A stretch of DNA of 64,000 bases from Mermis nigrescens (lineage: Eukaryota > Nematoda > Enoplea > Mermithida > Mermithidae): contig JAVLUZ010000142.1 of assembly GCA_036768485.1 (NCBI GenBank), positions 13,611,814 to 13,675,813 on the forward strand, in the 5' to 3' direction. Below the pieces are notes generated by a model. The model had not been told where the DNA came from and did no database searches. It saw only the letters and a program-made list of their open reading frames with translations. Below are positions 11,047 through 24,700 of this stretch, piece after piece. The stretch's first letter is position 1. Each line of letters begins with the position of its first letter. The translations under genes and the position numbers were made by a program.

Positions 11047-12362
11047 ACAGATATTCAAATTGTGGTACATTTATACATTATAAACACACTAAACATATGA
11101 TGACGTATACACGCATACCTACCTACATAATATTACATATATATATTAAGTCCTGGTCCTAGCCTCTAGAGCCAAGTCCCACTCCCGGCCAAATTCTGGG
11201 CCAGGTCGTTCGCTGGCCCCGTATATACCACTTCACATAGAATCATCCAATACCTACCTCTCAAGAACAAAGCTCAGTGATTTATTGGTCAAGCATTTCA
11301 GTCGGCCGGAGTATAAACTGGTCGCCTTAAACAGCTGCATGTCAGCCTGATGAGGAACATCATCGAGGTCAATTTAAGAAAATATGATTTTTAAGATCAT
11401 CTACCTACTGTCAATATTTTTCTTATTTATTTTTTAGATTAAAATCAATTCGTAACATACCTATGTACACTTATTAACATCAGACTAATATAGTAAGACT
11501 TCTCTAGAATGTCAAACGACTTTTATCTTACTTGTAAAACCCGACTAAAACTCATTTGTTAAAAGCTAGCCTGCCTGCCTGCTCTTGGTATATGTGTCAA
11601 GAATTTTTTCCCAGACCGCCCGGCGTCCATGGGGTGCAATTGCACTCAGTGCACCTCATGTCCTCACGCCCCTGCTCAAGAGTGACTAGGATGTACATAA
11701 AAGCGTTTTCAGTTCTTAGAATAAAACAAAATTACGTAGAATCTTCTCTTGTATAAAATGACTTGCTATAGGTATCTATTAATTATTCTTAGGTGTCCAG
11801 GCCCGTGTCACGCGCTCCTCTCCTCGAAATTAAATTTGATAATGATTTTTTTCTTAGTAAATGCAGACTACCTACCTTTTTATGGATTCCGTAATAAATC
11901 AGTAAACATTTGTTTAGAGACTGGCATTTTCGCAAAACATGCTGAAGTCGTATAAATAAAGCGCGGAAAACAAATTTGATTAAAAACTGGTCATTGTTCC
12001 TGAAATATTTCGGATTTCACCACAAAATTATTGTTTTTTGTTATTCCGCTTTAGTCCAAAAATTCATCTTTTCAAAGTTTTACGCTGAAAAATAAGTTTT
12101 TGTATTATTTCTGATACGCTAATGACGAGTATACTAATTGTTTTGCTTCAGATTTTTTCAGAACAAAATTATGCAAGTTTTCCTCCAAACGCCTAAAATG
12201 TGGCCTATGCAGGGTGTGTTCGGAAAAAAGGACAAATTTTAATTTTTAATAACTTCTATTACTCAAGAAAAAATAATGAAACTTTACAGAAATGACCTAT
12301 TAAATATCGTTAACTTTGTCTTAAGAGTTCATTGTCCTACTGTACACATAGCTCATACTACG
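11047..12362. other. non-coding stretch between transposons
   Basis: AT-rich with TACC/TACAT simple-sequence tracts. Near 12210 a 'gggtgtgttcggaaaaaaggac' string resembles a mariner terminus, but no partner end was found. No gene seen. Confidence 0.35.
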
Positions 12363-12384
12363 GTGCAAATGGTTTACGGATAAT

Positions 12385-12672
12385 TCGCCCCTTCCACAAT
12401 CCGCCCCCTCACAACTCGCCCCCTACAACTCGCATCCAACCACAACTCGCCCCCACACAACTCGCACCTCCACAACTCACCCCCGCACAACTCGCCCCCG
12501 CACAACTCGCCTTCCCATAACTCGCCCCTCCCCACAACTCGCCCCTCCCCAACAACTCGCCCCTCCCCACAACCCGCCCTTCCATAACTTGCCCCTCCCC
12601 ACAACTCGCCCCCCATCACTCGCCCCTCCCTACAAGTCGCTCCACACAACTCGCCCCTCTCCTACAACTAGC
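12385..12672 (+). repeat. minisatellite, CAACTCGCCCC units (left arm)
   Basis: About 17 imperfect tandem units of 13-18 bp, each with CAACTCGCCCC. It forms the left inverted arm of the element 12371-13719. Confidence 0.9.
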
Positions 12673-12884
12673 CTCGAATGAATCACAATTACAGTCCAAT
12701 TATGGAGGGTTTGATTGGACCCCCAGAAGCTGAAAATCCCAGAGTTCAATTTTTTGAATTTGTTTTGTTATTTTTCGATGCTACTGGATGGAAAAATCTA
12801 ACAAAAAATTTTTATTGCCCATAACACTATTTTTTCTCCTGCATGTTTTGTCTTGCCTGTGTATGGTCAGTTTCAATCATAAGT

Positions 12885-13130
12885 GGGCAGCATCAAAATT
12901 CTGGGGGAGGGGGTGCAAGATTTTTCAAGGGTCAAAAAATTGTCTTAAAAATGGTGATATGGCGAAAAGACACCATTTTTAAACGTTTATCATCGAGCAA
13001 TATCCACTGGCATCAAAAAATTGCGAAAAAACAAAAGAATTTCTGGAGTTTATCGATTTGGGCGGGTTTGGAAACTGGGGAGTAGACTTCCACAAACAAT
13101 TCATGTGTGGTTGCAGGGCCTCTAGACCCC
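12885..13130 (+). repeat. family A copy nested in the foldback-like element
   Basis: Begins 'aagtgggcagcatcaaaattctgggg' and continues with the family blocks 'gcaagatttttcaagggtc', 'atatggcgaaaa' and 'ccactggcatcaaaaaattgcg'. The right end is lost into another repeat, so no TSD was found. Confidence 0.6.
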
Positions 13131-13442
13131 CAAAATGTATAAATGGGACGTTTTTGAGAAAAATGAGGCAAAGTAAAGGCTAAAAACCAATTGAAACAAG
13201 AAAAAGTTGTCCGCAGATCAGCTGGTTCCACCGACCATGCTTTGCATTTATGCCCACGACTGATTTCCAAAAAACAGCACACGCAATGCTTACTTTGTAC
13301 CTTTAAAAAATAAGAGACTCGTTATGCTGTAGCAGCAGTGTAAAAACGTCGCTAAAATTCGTCATCATATGAGTACAATTTTCACCACAGATAAGATTTT
13401 TCGTGAAGCTCCATATACATATTAGCAATCATGAACCCTAAG

Positions 13443-13700
13443 GGCCAGTTGTGAGGGGAGTGAGTTACGAGTGGGGGGCGAGTTGTGTGGGGGCGAAATG
13501 TGCGGGGGCGAGTTGTTGGGGGGTCGAGTTGTAGAGTGGGCGAGTTGTAGAGGGCGAGTTGTGTGGGGGCGAGGTATGGAGGGGGCGAGTTGTGGAGGGG
13601 CGAGTTGTGGAGGGGCGAGTTGTTGAGGGGGCGAGTTGTTGAGGGCGAGTTGTGGAGGGGCGAGTTGTGGAGGAGAGTTGTGGTTGGGGGCGAAATAAGG
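13443..13700 (-). repeat. minisatellite, GGGGCGAGTTG units (right arm)
   Basis: Reverse complement of the left-arm minisatellite, about 16 units. Repeated open frames on both strands here are by-products of the repeat, not genes. Confidence 0.9.
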
Positions 13701-13924
13701 GACGAGTTATCCATATTCCGTGCAAATTCAAACGTGCACCCCAACCTAGATTTGAAACATCAAATTTCGTCTAACTAAAGCTCAGTGTCGTTCAAATTTA
13801 TATAATAAATGTCAAAATGTGTTTGGGTAGCATAAGAAGGCTGGTAAATAGTGATATATAAATAAGAACAATATTAAGATGGCGCTGAAAGTAGAATTTC
13901 GGATTTAGAGTGTTCACTGATCCC

Positions 13925-14170
13925 AGGCACACCTGAGCGTGGGGGTTGGGTGTATGCACTTCCCGAGAAACCAAAATACCCCCTCCCAGAAATCAATTTT
14001 TGAAATTGTTGTTGTTGTTTTTTTGCCTTCTTTGATGCCAATGGATAGTGCTCGATGAGAAACGTTGAAAAATAATTTTTTTTCGCCCTTACCACCATTT
14101 TTCAAGGCCATTTTTTGACCTCTAAAAATCCTGCACTCTCCCTCTCCAGAATTTTCTTGCTGCCAACGTA
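13925..14170 (-). mobile_element. family A non-autonomous hAT-like element
   Basis: Flanked by TGATCCC (13918-13924 and 14171-14177). The ends 'cacctgagcgtggggg' and 'ttgctgccaacgta' fit the family in minus orientation. Non-coding. Confidence 0.7.
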
Positions 14171-14639
14171 TGATCCCGGGGCGTCAATGTTGTCTCAATA
14201 TTGCTCATTTCCTAAGAAACAGAAATTAGACTAGGTTTCAGCATATTGTGACATTATTTTCTCCAAAATGCATAAACATGGATTAAGAGGCATCTCTTTG
14301 AGTAAAAATAATTTATTTCAAGTAGGCTTTGGCATGAGTTTTGTGCAGTCAATTATTTTAATAAAGCATCACACTATGCTGCACAAATTTCAGAAGACAA
14401 TAAATCGTGCAAGGATGGGTCCGAGCTTCCGGCGACTCTGATTTTTTCGATTTAAAATTACTACATTATATTCAGAGAGCAATTAAAATATAGAATAAAA
14501 CGTATTAAAGGTCATAGTACAACTTCCTGATCAGAGGATTCGTTCAGCAGGTAGTGTATAATGCATTAAAAAATGGAAAATTTACTGAAGTAAATTTGTG
14601 GTTGAGTTTGGTTAACAAGGCTTCAAGCAACTAGCATCG

Positions 14640-14859
14640 AGCATACTTGGGCGTGGAAGTTCGGGGAAATGCACCCCCACAATTTTTTAAATTTTTCGGT
14701 TTTTCGCAATTTTTTGATGCCGATGGATACTGCTCAACGAGAAACGTTGAAAAATGGTGGTTTTTCCACTATGCCACCATTTTTAAATTCATTTTTTGAC
14801 CTCTGAAAAATCTTGCACCCCTCTGAACTTTGGTGGGGCATACCTGTGGCTGCGAGCGA
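14640..14859 (-). mobile_element. family A non-autonomous hAT-like element
   Basis: 'catacttgggcgtgg' at the left and 'cttgcacccctctgaactttggtgggg' at the right are the family blocks in reverse. Flanks are only approximately duplicated. Confidence 0.6.
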
Positions 14860-14995
14860 TTTACTGTAATTTTTGCTAGCAAATTTAGGAATAGTTGTGC
14901 CATAAATTGGCAAAAAAGTTTTTACGGTTTCTTAATTTTCGTAGTTTAAACTAAAAAAAACAAAATTTGACTTTTTCCGAACCAGATGGCACAAA

Positions 14996-15365
14996 CAGTG
15001 TTTTTTTTGTATAAGGTTCGTTTGTACATGTACTAAGATGGTCCTATAAGTCTTCGTACATTTTGTACATATGTACGAATTTTTGGAGTATTAAAATATG
15101 GTACAGTAGCGATTTTAGTGTGGCAAAAACAGAGTTGTTCGACCTTTGGTTAGTGTATTTTAGCTAATTTCGGAGTTTCTGAGGGCAAAAATCAGGCGCT
15201 TACACGATTACTCATTTCGGTGCGAAGCGCCGAAAATTTTTGCGAATTTCAAACCTTTTTTTGCGGTTTTTCTTCCCAAAAATCGTTGTACATGTACAAA
15301 GACGGTCCCCAAAAGTCTTTGTACACCGGGAAAAATCTGACGAATACAAAAAAATAACACTGGAA
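14996..15365 (+). mobile_element. family B MITE, internally deleted copy
   Basis: CAGTGTTTTTTTTG start and AAAAATAACACTG end with the family blocks between, but the first GGCGC hairpin block is missing (370 bp instead of about 445). No clear TSD. Confidence 0.65.
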
Positions 15366-15633
15366 GCGCTGAAAATTTGACACTTCTGAGCAAATCAGCT
15401 AAAAACAAATTTTTTTGGAAACTTCTGAAAAATCGCGAAATCTGGGTAAGGGGATAAACAAATCTTTGGGTTGAAGTTCCCCAGATCATGTCACGTGCCT
15501 CATTATGAGGTAAATCAACCTTTATTTCAAGATTACGTTCACTTGAATGATATTCTCTGTATACGAATATGTAGTCTTTAGGCGCTATAACTTAATGATA
15601 TAAGGCAATTATTCACAATTTGACCTTGGACTC

Positions 15634-15767
15634 ATGTCCATAAGCATCATCTTCCGCGTTTCAGTTGAATTGGAAGCAAGCGAATCAGCCGTACATGTCG
15701 TCGGTAATGTTCCGGAGCTCGGTGTGTGGAACTACGCAGATTCGTTGGAGCTTGCGGCAGATGATCA
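15634..15767 (+). CDS. GPCPD1: GPCPD1 exon 1 (start codon, CBM20 N-terminus)
   Basis: ATG at 15634; ends in phase 2 before gtaaga. Encodes the first 44 residues with the NVPELGVWN motif typical of CBM20. A CACGTG E-box-like site lies at 15492. Confidence 0.85.
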
Positions 15768-18700
15768 GTAAGATAAAATTTTCATATTACGCTTATTCCT
15801 TTGATACCTACTCAGATTCCACTGTCATATTTCAGATTTAATGTATATTGTTCTTATTGTGTCAGCTTTCTGGACTATACACGCGCAGCCAGGGAATTGT
15901 GAAAATACAAAATTTCTAAAGTGAATTTTTCAGGTCAAAAAGAATGGGTAGGGTATGCATGCTCTTATTCGCTCAACGTTTCTAAACTTCTTCATCGAAT
16001 GTTGATCATCGTCGATCTTACTTCAGTATGTTTCTAGAAAATTTGAATTTAAACTTAATTAAATCTTAATACTCGTAAATTTAGATTTTTTGGTAATATT
16101 GCGATAAGAATCTCAGCATTTATAATTGTACCCTAATTGATCATGGGGATTATATTTTTCTGTTTTTTTCTTTTTTTAGAACTTTGATATGAAATGTCCA
16201 TTGCCCATTTATCTTTGGTTTTTTTACCAAGAATAAGAAATATTTCTAATTCATATACGTATATTTGAAAGCACTAAGCGGTAATTTTTTTGAGAAAATA
16301 GCCAGTGGCGTACATATAACAGAGGGGATGAGGGATTCCCCAGCCAAAGTTGATCGTCCTCGTATCCCACAAAGCCAGAAAATTTTTAACCTTGATCCGA
16401 TTTTTAGGGAATGAATTTTTTGGCCGTTTTTAGACGTACATTTGACAGCCTTTTGCCAAGAATTGGAGGTCGTTTACCCCCAACCACTAAAAATGACCGG
16501 GTACCTCCCCGAAAACCCCTAAAAATGGTCGGGGAGCTCCACCATCCAAAATTTCGAGCCCTTATGTGTATGGCTGGCTGTGGCCTACACTTTTTGAGAT
16601 CATGCTAGCAGTAAATTTGTTTCATGCCATTAGTTCAATTAATGGAAACTTTTATGGGATGGGATGAGACTATTCGTATATAGCTTTGCTTGATTTCCTT
16701 TTTTTACGGAACAGATTTTTATTGTCATACAAAGATTTTTTAACGATCTTTCAACAATGAAAATGACTTCATGGGACAAAACTTGAATAATTTTAACACT
16801 TTTCTAAACATTTTGTAGCGAACATTCAAAAAATTTTCGGCGTTTAGCGGCAATTTAAATTTAGCTTCCAGAGTGCGATTTACACGCTCCAAAATCGATC
16901 TTTGTGCAACTTGAAAGGCATTTTGCAATGATGTCTTCTGTTTTTGCTTTTTTTAAATTTTTTGCCATGAAATAAGGACAAAATCAGCATACTTATATCA
17001 ATTTTACATTAAATTTATTAGCGCATTCACGGCTATTGCCTGGTTCGCTTAGCATGGGCCTTATGGTAATCATTTCTGATTGTGTAATACAATTTATTTC
17101 AGTTTTCTGAGTTTAGCTCAAGTGTATGTTTCGCTGAAAATCTTAAAAAATTTTGCCAAACTTTTTTATTAACTTAATTTAGGGCCAATTTATACAGTCG
17201 TTGGCAACATAACGCTGTTTTTTTGTACAAGGTCCGTTTGTACATGTGCAAAGATGGTCTTCAAAAGTCTTTGTACATTTTGTACACACAAATTTTTGGG
17301 TACTAAAATATGGTACAGTAGCGATCTTAGTGTTGTGAAAACGAAGTTGTTCGACTTTTGGTAGTGTATTCTAGCTAATTTCTGGGTCTCTAAAGGCAAA
17401 CATCACTAAGAATCGTCTTAAAACGGCGCGAAGCGCCGAAAAATTCGACATTTTTCCTTTTGAAATACGATTTCTGCCATTATAAAGATATGTAGAACAC
17501 ACAATTACTCATTTTGGCGCGGAGCGCCGAAATTTTCGCGAATTTTAGACCTTTTTCTGCAATTTATGTCTCCTCAGAAATCTTTGTACATGTACAAATA
17601 CGGTCCCGAAAAGTCTTTGTACATCGGGGAAAATCTTTGCCGAATATAAAAAACCGTGACGTAACGGTTGCAAATTCAATCAATAGAATGAGTATGAATT
17701 GTTTTGTTCGTACAAACACTTCTCATGAGATATTTGTACATGTGCAAAGAGGCTCTCACAAATAAAAAGACAATGTAGCTTAGTAAGGAGTGTATAAAAT
17801 GGTTGAACCTCTTTGTAGCTGCCCTTCGTTTATCGTTTATCTGTTTTTACAGTTTATTCCTTAATTCATGCAAAATTTTCCATAAAATTTTTTGATTGTT
17901 GATGAAATTGTTTTTGCGAGCGTAATGGTTTTCCGCATGCCGCCGAAAATTTGGGCCCCCGGAATTTTCGATTCTCTATTAAATCATAGAAAACGTTCCG
18001 TTGACGTGTTTTTATCGATCTTTTTGCTCATAAATGTTAATTTTTTGGCGCTTAGCGCCAAATAGTCACTTTTGACTAAATTTTGTTGCATTTCATTGAA
18101 TTTTTCTCGAATTTTTTTCGTTTCCATTGTCGCGGAAGAAAGCGAATCATCAGAATATCAAAAGTAGGCGTTTTGAATGCGTATTCATCGTTTTGAGCCC
18201 AAAAGCACTTTAGAAACATTCTTATTAGTTTAATCCTCCGAGAATTCCAAAACTGTTTACACACGTTTGATCTTTTTTCGGTAGGAACTGCGAGCACGTA
18301 GCTGGTCGTCCTATTCTGGGGTGGACCAACACCAATTTGGGGGGGGCTAAGCCCATAAAGGCCAGAAACAACACAAATTTTTCCAATTTTTCTGAATTTG
18401 GAGGGAGTCCGACCCCCCATTCCCCCAGAGCTACGTGCCTGGGAAATGATCGTTAATTTATTAGGTATCCAATTATGTTTAACAATTCTCAAAGTGCTAT
18501 CTCTTCCAGACTTGGTCTTTATTCGGTAAGGCTCGTTCTACCGCTAGACGCGGTCCATTTCCTGTCGTACCGATACGTAATTGTACAGAAGCTTAAAAAT
18601 ACAAATAACGTTCTGGCACCGATAGTAAGCCGCTGGGAATGCCATGAATTTCCTAGGACGTTCAGACTTGATTCCGATAACATCGATGTGTTCGGCGTTA

Positions 18701-21700
18701 AGGGTAGGCGATTCTCAAATAATAGTCTATTAATGACATCAAAGCTACGGGTTTTGTGTCGCTGGGCATCGAAAAAGTGAAACTTGTTTCGACTCAACCT
18801 CAAGCGCTTTACTGATACACACTAACGTACATGATCTTGTGGGGTTCCTTCACAAAATTCGCCATTTTCCGAAAAAAATCGTAGGAAGATTGTCAAACTT
18901 TCGACGCTTCGTCTCATATACTCATATTTCGACTATATTTTGCTTGATTTATTCAGATTTTTTGTGCTTTTTGTGTTTTTACGTTTTAGAAGCATAGAGA
19001 ATTGTCAGAAGAGCCATACAAAATTTTTGGCGCGTATATCCACCGTTTTAAGCCAAAAAGATGTAGGTATTTAAGAAAATTTTTCGGTTTCACCCTACAG
19101 AATTCTTAAGCCGCGCATGTCTGCACACTGAACAAGACAAAATGGAAACTAATCGCCTGATGAATATTTCATTGGTAAACAAGCGGGCACTTAGCTGGCC
19201 GTCCTATTTTGGGGGACCAACACAAATTTTTGGGGGGACTAAGCCCAAAAAAGCTAACAATAGCACAAAATAACGCTCAAAAAGTCCCATATTTCTGATT
19301 TTTCTGAATTTTGGGGGTCCGACCCCCATTCCTCCAGAGCATACATACGTGCCTGTAAACAAGGTCCAAATTATAAAATAATACCGTTATTGTTCGACAT
19401 AATTTTTATCCTTGCAACTTTTAAGGACGGCGTAGAATCGGTCGATAGAGGATGGCTGACAAAACAAAGCGAAATTCACTTGTCTATTCGTGGACAGTCT
19501 GCTTTGGAATTTAAGTCTGACGTTAAAGTTGTTCGCGGCAATGTATATATTCGCGTTAGGGTGCTTGACATAAGGCAATGGGTGAGTGACTGAAGTAAAA
19601 ATGAAAAATTGTTCGTAGAAAAATTGAATTAGCATTTATTTAGTTAATTGTAAAAAGCGTGCTCAATCGTTAAACTTCATCTTACGTGCACGGGGTCAAA
19701 AGTTCTGAGAGAGGGTAAACCGGGTCCCCTGGGGGGGGGGGGTAAATGAGTAATCTTTCAAATATTTAACGTCAAATTTCGTCAAATTTTGATACTTAAT
19801 TTGTTATATTTCATTCTTCGTGAATATTTATGGTCGAATTTGCAGGAAAACAAAATCGATAAGGGCGACTGCAACATCAAAAAATGTACAAAATATTGGT
19901 CGAAAATTGTTTGATGAATCAATTGGACAGTCTACTGCTCGAAAAATTAGTACATGTACCTAAAACTATACTATTAGACGTCATTTAACGCTTTCTCATG
20001 GTTCCAGGAACAGGTGTGGTCCCGGAAGGCCCTCAGACATGATCATGGGGGTTTGGAGGGTTTTAAACCCCCAGCATTCGCGATTTTTCAAAAGTTTCCA
20101 AAAAATTCCGGAAAATTCGCAAGATATAAAGAATTTTTTGGATTTTATTCAATTTTTGGATTTTATTTAATTTTTTGCGTTTTTATGCTCTAGAGAGATA
20201 GAAAAGAGATAAAAAAGATAGAAAATTAAAAAAAAAAGAGATAAAAAAGATAGAAAATTAAACGCTCCACCATCATCGCACTTCCCAAACCAGGCAAAGA
20301 ACCAAACACAGCCTCCTCTTACCGCCCCATCTCAATCCTATGCCCAGCAGCAAAGATTATGGAACGCTTATTGCTTCCAATAATCGTAGAACACCTTCCA
20401 CCTGCGGCTCATCAGCATGGTTTCCGACCACGTCACTCAACTACATCTGCCCTGCTTAACTTGTCCACAGCAATATGCCAAGGATTCAACTGCCCTAAAC
20501 CAGCTAAGAGAACTATTGCTATAGCCCTAGACCTCAGTAAAGCATTTGACTCAGTTGACCACACGACGTTAATCAAGATCTTGGCGGACTCCACGATGCC
20601 TGGTTGGACTTGTCGCTGGCTGGTGGCATATTTGCGCGGAAGAGAAGCCAAATGTCAGTTTAGAAACTCATCGTCAAGTTATGCCATCACCAGAATGGGT
20701 GTGCCTCAAGGTTCAGTGATCTCACCAGCTCTTTTTAATGCTTACATTCGTGAGCTTCCATTGCCACCACCACACATTCATATCGTATCATACGCTGACG
20801 ACATTACCATCTTCACCAGCGACTCGAATGTGAAAGCAATGGAAACAAACATGAACAACTATCTGACAGACATTTCCTCATTTTTTCAGCAGCGCCACCT
20901 CACAATCTCGACGGAAAAATCTACTTGTACGTTGTTTACTCCTCGAGACACGCCAACACTCGCTGGAACTAAACATTTTTATTAATAATGCTCGACTTCA
21001 AACCGTTAAGAACCCTAAAATTCTTGGGGTTCTCTTCGACCCAAGTCTTTGTTTCAAACAACATGTTGAAGCTCTGAAATCTCGTATTCAGAAACGAAAC
21101 AACATCATCAAAGCTTTAGCTGGCCGATCATGGGGCTCTAACAAAGAAACATTGCTCCTCACTTATAAGGCGATCTGTAGATCGGTTCTTAATTATGCGG
21201 CACCAGTTTGGACTCCAACACTAACATCCTCAAATCTTGCCAAACTCCAAATCTGCCAGAACACCGCACTTAGAACATACTGGCTGCCTTCAAATGTCGC
21301 CAATTGACCATCTACACAGCGAAACACGTATGCTGACGGTCCAAGTCCACAATCGACTTTTGACAGACCAATTTTATGCATCTTGCCTCCACAACCAACA
21401 TCCGTGCAGGCAACTTTTTGGTTGTCCTGGACCACCTACACGGCGGCAACGGAACTTTCGGCTGAAAAACACTCTTAAAATGTATTCGGACGACAGAGTC
21501 AAACGGCACCTCACAACTTTACCCTCAACAGCTTCACTGCAACAACAACTGCAAAAGCTCCATCAGAATGCTATCCAGGCCTGTCGCCTTCGTTTCATTC
21601 AACGCAACCCATTAATAAACCGACGTCCTCCCAATATATCCCCACAAGAGAAATTGCTACCTCGCCAAACAAGATCCACCTTAGCCCAACTTAGATGTGA

Positions 21701-24700
21701 CTACAGTCACATGCTGGCGTCCACGCGCAGCAAACTCGACTCCAGCGGCCTCACACCTGACACCTGCCCACGTTGTTTGGCGGCAACAGAAGATACACGA
21801 CACCTCTTCAACTGTCCATCCCGACCAACACAAGCTCGTGTCAGTGACTTATGGAAAGGGCCACAATTAGTAGTGGCCTCTCTAGACCTTTGATCGATCG
21901 ATGGATGACAACATGTGACGGCAATTACAACAACAACAACAACAACAGAGAGATAGAAACATCGTCAGAAACGCCGAAAAACGATATTTTTGACGCATAC
22001 TACTATTTTTAGACCCAGAAAAGGCACTCTAAAATTAAACCTCCACCCGTCCCCCAGGATGCCCATGCTTTGCATGTATGCTGAGGGGGTGTGCCATCCA
22101 GAAGTCCTGTTAGGATATATATACATATATCCCATACCCCTTAGTATGTATGTGTGATCTTTATAGTTATATAGCTTTGGGAAAATAAGTATTTAATGAC
22201 TTTTCGCGCGGGACATTGGCCTCGGCTCCGATTATTTATGATTACTAAGTTTGTAGCTTCATTTTGAATCAAAACAGCTGAAGCAAGAATGCATTAATGG
22301 ATTGAATTTACTGGAAATATCTGATGCTAGAGGTGAAGTTAGGTTATAGATACGATTTAATTCGCTATGTTCATCATTTTCCATTTGAATTGCGGTAAAA
22401 TTTGACGCTTACGAATCGTGATTTTGGTTGGAGGTGGTCGGTTATTTTCCTGTGAAAAACTATGACCTTATATTTCGGGTCAAAATGTCAAAAATCAATT
22501 AAAAATGGCTTAGAACGCCTTTTTCCCAAAAAGAAGGCGGTTAAAACTGAGCATAGGGGTTAAAGAGGGGCTGCTGACTTTTCGTTGAGGATCCCTAACC
22601 GCTCCTGTTACATTATTTTTAGCTATACACGGTGTTTCGAAATGATCTGTTCCCTTAGAAAACATACTTCTAAGTTAGATATAAAAAAATTAAATATTAC
22701 CATCTTGTAGAGAATTTAATTCTGCATTTAATGTTGTAAGTTTTAATACGCACGATTAAACACGTATTGTTTTATTGCACAAAAGCGAAACAAATTGAGA
22801 AAATTCAATATTGTCGTAAATTTAATTATTATTTTATAATCATTGGCATCGTGACCTGACTTCATTATTCTAGCATGGAACGCAAAAAGTTTTGGAACAA
22901 ACCTCCATCAGATTATAATTCAGACAAGACGATACTATTTATTTTTTGTCCTAGGTTTAATTTAGAAATGTCTTTGAGCGGCTTCCTTGTGCATGGGCGT
23001 CTCCACTCTGTTCATGAGAATTTGACTCAGGTTCCCTGTCCACTTCGAGTCAGGACTGTTACCAGGCCACAATCGTTGCCCAGGAATTGAATAGTCTTAG
23101 TTTCAAGAAATTTTGAGTTTTCTGAGTGAAAATCCATTTCGGCAGGCAAGAATCGAAAACACGCAAAATCAAGAGGAGTAAAAGTCAAAATTCATTTCGA
23201 AAACGTTTCCAAAGTTCACGCCACGTTGCAAAGAGAAACATTAGAAAGACATCACTGAACGCAGAATTAAATTCTCTTCTAGATGTACATATATCTAATT
23301 TTTTGTATCTAGTCTAGAAGTATGTTTTCTTAGGGAGCAGATCATTTTGGAACACCCTATATATGTATATACTCGTATGTATGTACATATATGTCAGGAA
23401 TATACTAGAGTGAGTGAAGAAGGGCCACACAAATAGGTACTACTGTCAGGCGATTTGGAGCCGATAGAATATTTTCTGTATGTATCAATTTTGAGGGGAA
23501 CGGCATTGATAATGTTGCAATTTTTTCGGCACCGGAATAATAATTTTATGTCTTCTTTACGCAGAAAGTGCACAAAACTTTGTCAAAATGCTGTAAAAAT
23601 CAACATGTATTGGACGGTTTGACGAATTTCCATATTTTTTATGATTAAAAGTGAAATAATTCTGTCAGAAATAGACCAAAATGCTAAAAAGTCGCTGTCT
23701 TACCACATATTTAAAAGCGTTTTATATAGGTTTTTTATACCATTTTCGTTATTTGAGTAGCAAAAAGTGTGAAGACTTAATTTAATCTCGATTTCTGAGT
23801 TTGCCGATCCCGACGTTGTGCATCTGTGTATCATACATATGTAAAGATTATGCCATTGATGTACAAGGTCAGGGTCGGCAGGCTGATAAATCCTAGAAAT
23901 CCAAAACAGTAGATTTAATGTTCATGATTTTTTACTATTCAAACGTCTGAAACGGTCAAAATAGTTTATAAAACGCCTTTTCAGGATAATAACGTATTTT
24001 AAAAGCATTTTTAGTGTATTTTTACCGCATTGTATCGCTTTAAAGACTAAAAAATATAGAAACTGATTAATATCAGGCGCTTTTTCGCGTAAAAAGCACA
24101 TAAAAGTATTAATTTGAAAATTTCGGACAATTTTACTGCTCCAACCTCAGAGATGATGCAAAAAACGTCCCGTCAGCTCAAAATCGCCGGACAGTACCTA
24201 TCTGGCTGACCCATTGAGCGGTGGGATACCCCCACCTCCTATGTGTATGTATGATGTATGTCTCACCTCGTGGATTCTGACCATACCTGGGCGTGGGGGG
24301 TTTGGGGAGCATGCACCGCCTAGAAATCAAAATACCCCCAGAAACCAAAATACCCCCCAGAATTCAATTTTTGAAATTTTTCTGGTTTTTTCGCAATTTT
24401 TCGATGCCAATGGATAGTGCTTGATGAGGAACGTTAAATAATTGTGTTTTTAGTCATACCACCATTTTTGAGGCCATTTTTTGACGTTTGAAAAAATCTT
24501 GCACCCCAAAACCTTTGCGGCCGCTCACCTTTGATTCTGACCACATTTATTAATAATAAAAGTTTTGATTCATTCATCGTTCAGATCAACTCATCTCATT
24601 CGATCTTGAATAATGGAATTGTTACCGGTGACTCAAAGCATTGCGCTTCGGTTTATGTTGCCGTAAGTTATTGATTTATATCTAACAGTATATAAACGGT

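Larger units (their letters stand above)
12371..13719. mobile_element. foldback-like element with minisatellite inverted repeats
   Basis: Perfect 8-bp TSD GTGCAAAT at 12363-12370 and 13720-13727. The left arm (12385-12672) is a tandem array of about 17 bp based on CAACTCGCCCCTCCCCA; the right arm (13443-13700) is the same array inverted. The outermost 20 bp also match as inverted repeats (GGTTTACGGATAATTCGCCC against GGAATATGGATAACTCGTCC). The 0.77-kb middle has a family A copy and a family H-like piece but no transposase. Minisatellite arms are the hallmark of Foldback elements. Confidence 0.82.
20035..22095 (+). repeat. family G repeat, split by the LINE
   Basis: Left part 20035-20204 and right part 21947-22095 join into the same sequence as 38215-38575 ('gtttttatgctctaga.agatag', 'catcgtcagaaacgccgaaaaacgat', 'tttttagaccca'). 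The pre-insertion site can therefore be read directly from the other copy. Confidence 0.7.

Noticed and set aside
12374..12649. Gly/Glu-rich 'protein' on the minus strand and its counterpart at 13465-13744
   Set aside because: Pure translation of the CAACTCGCCCC minisatellite; open in several frames on both strands.
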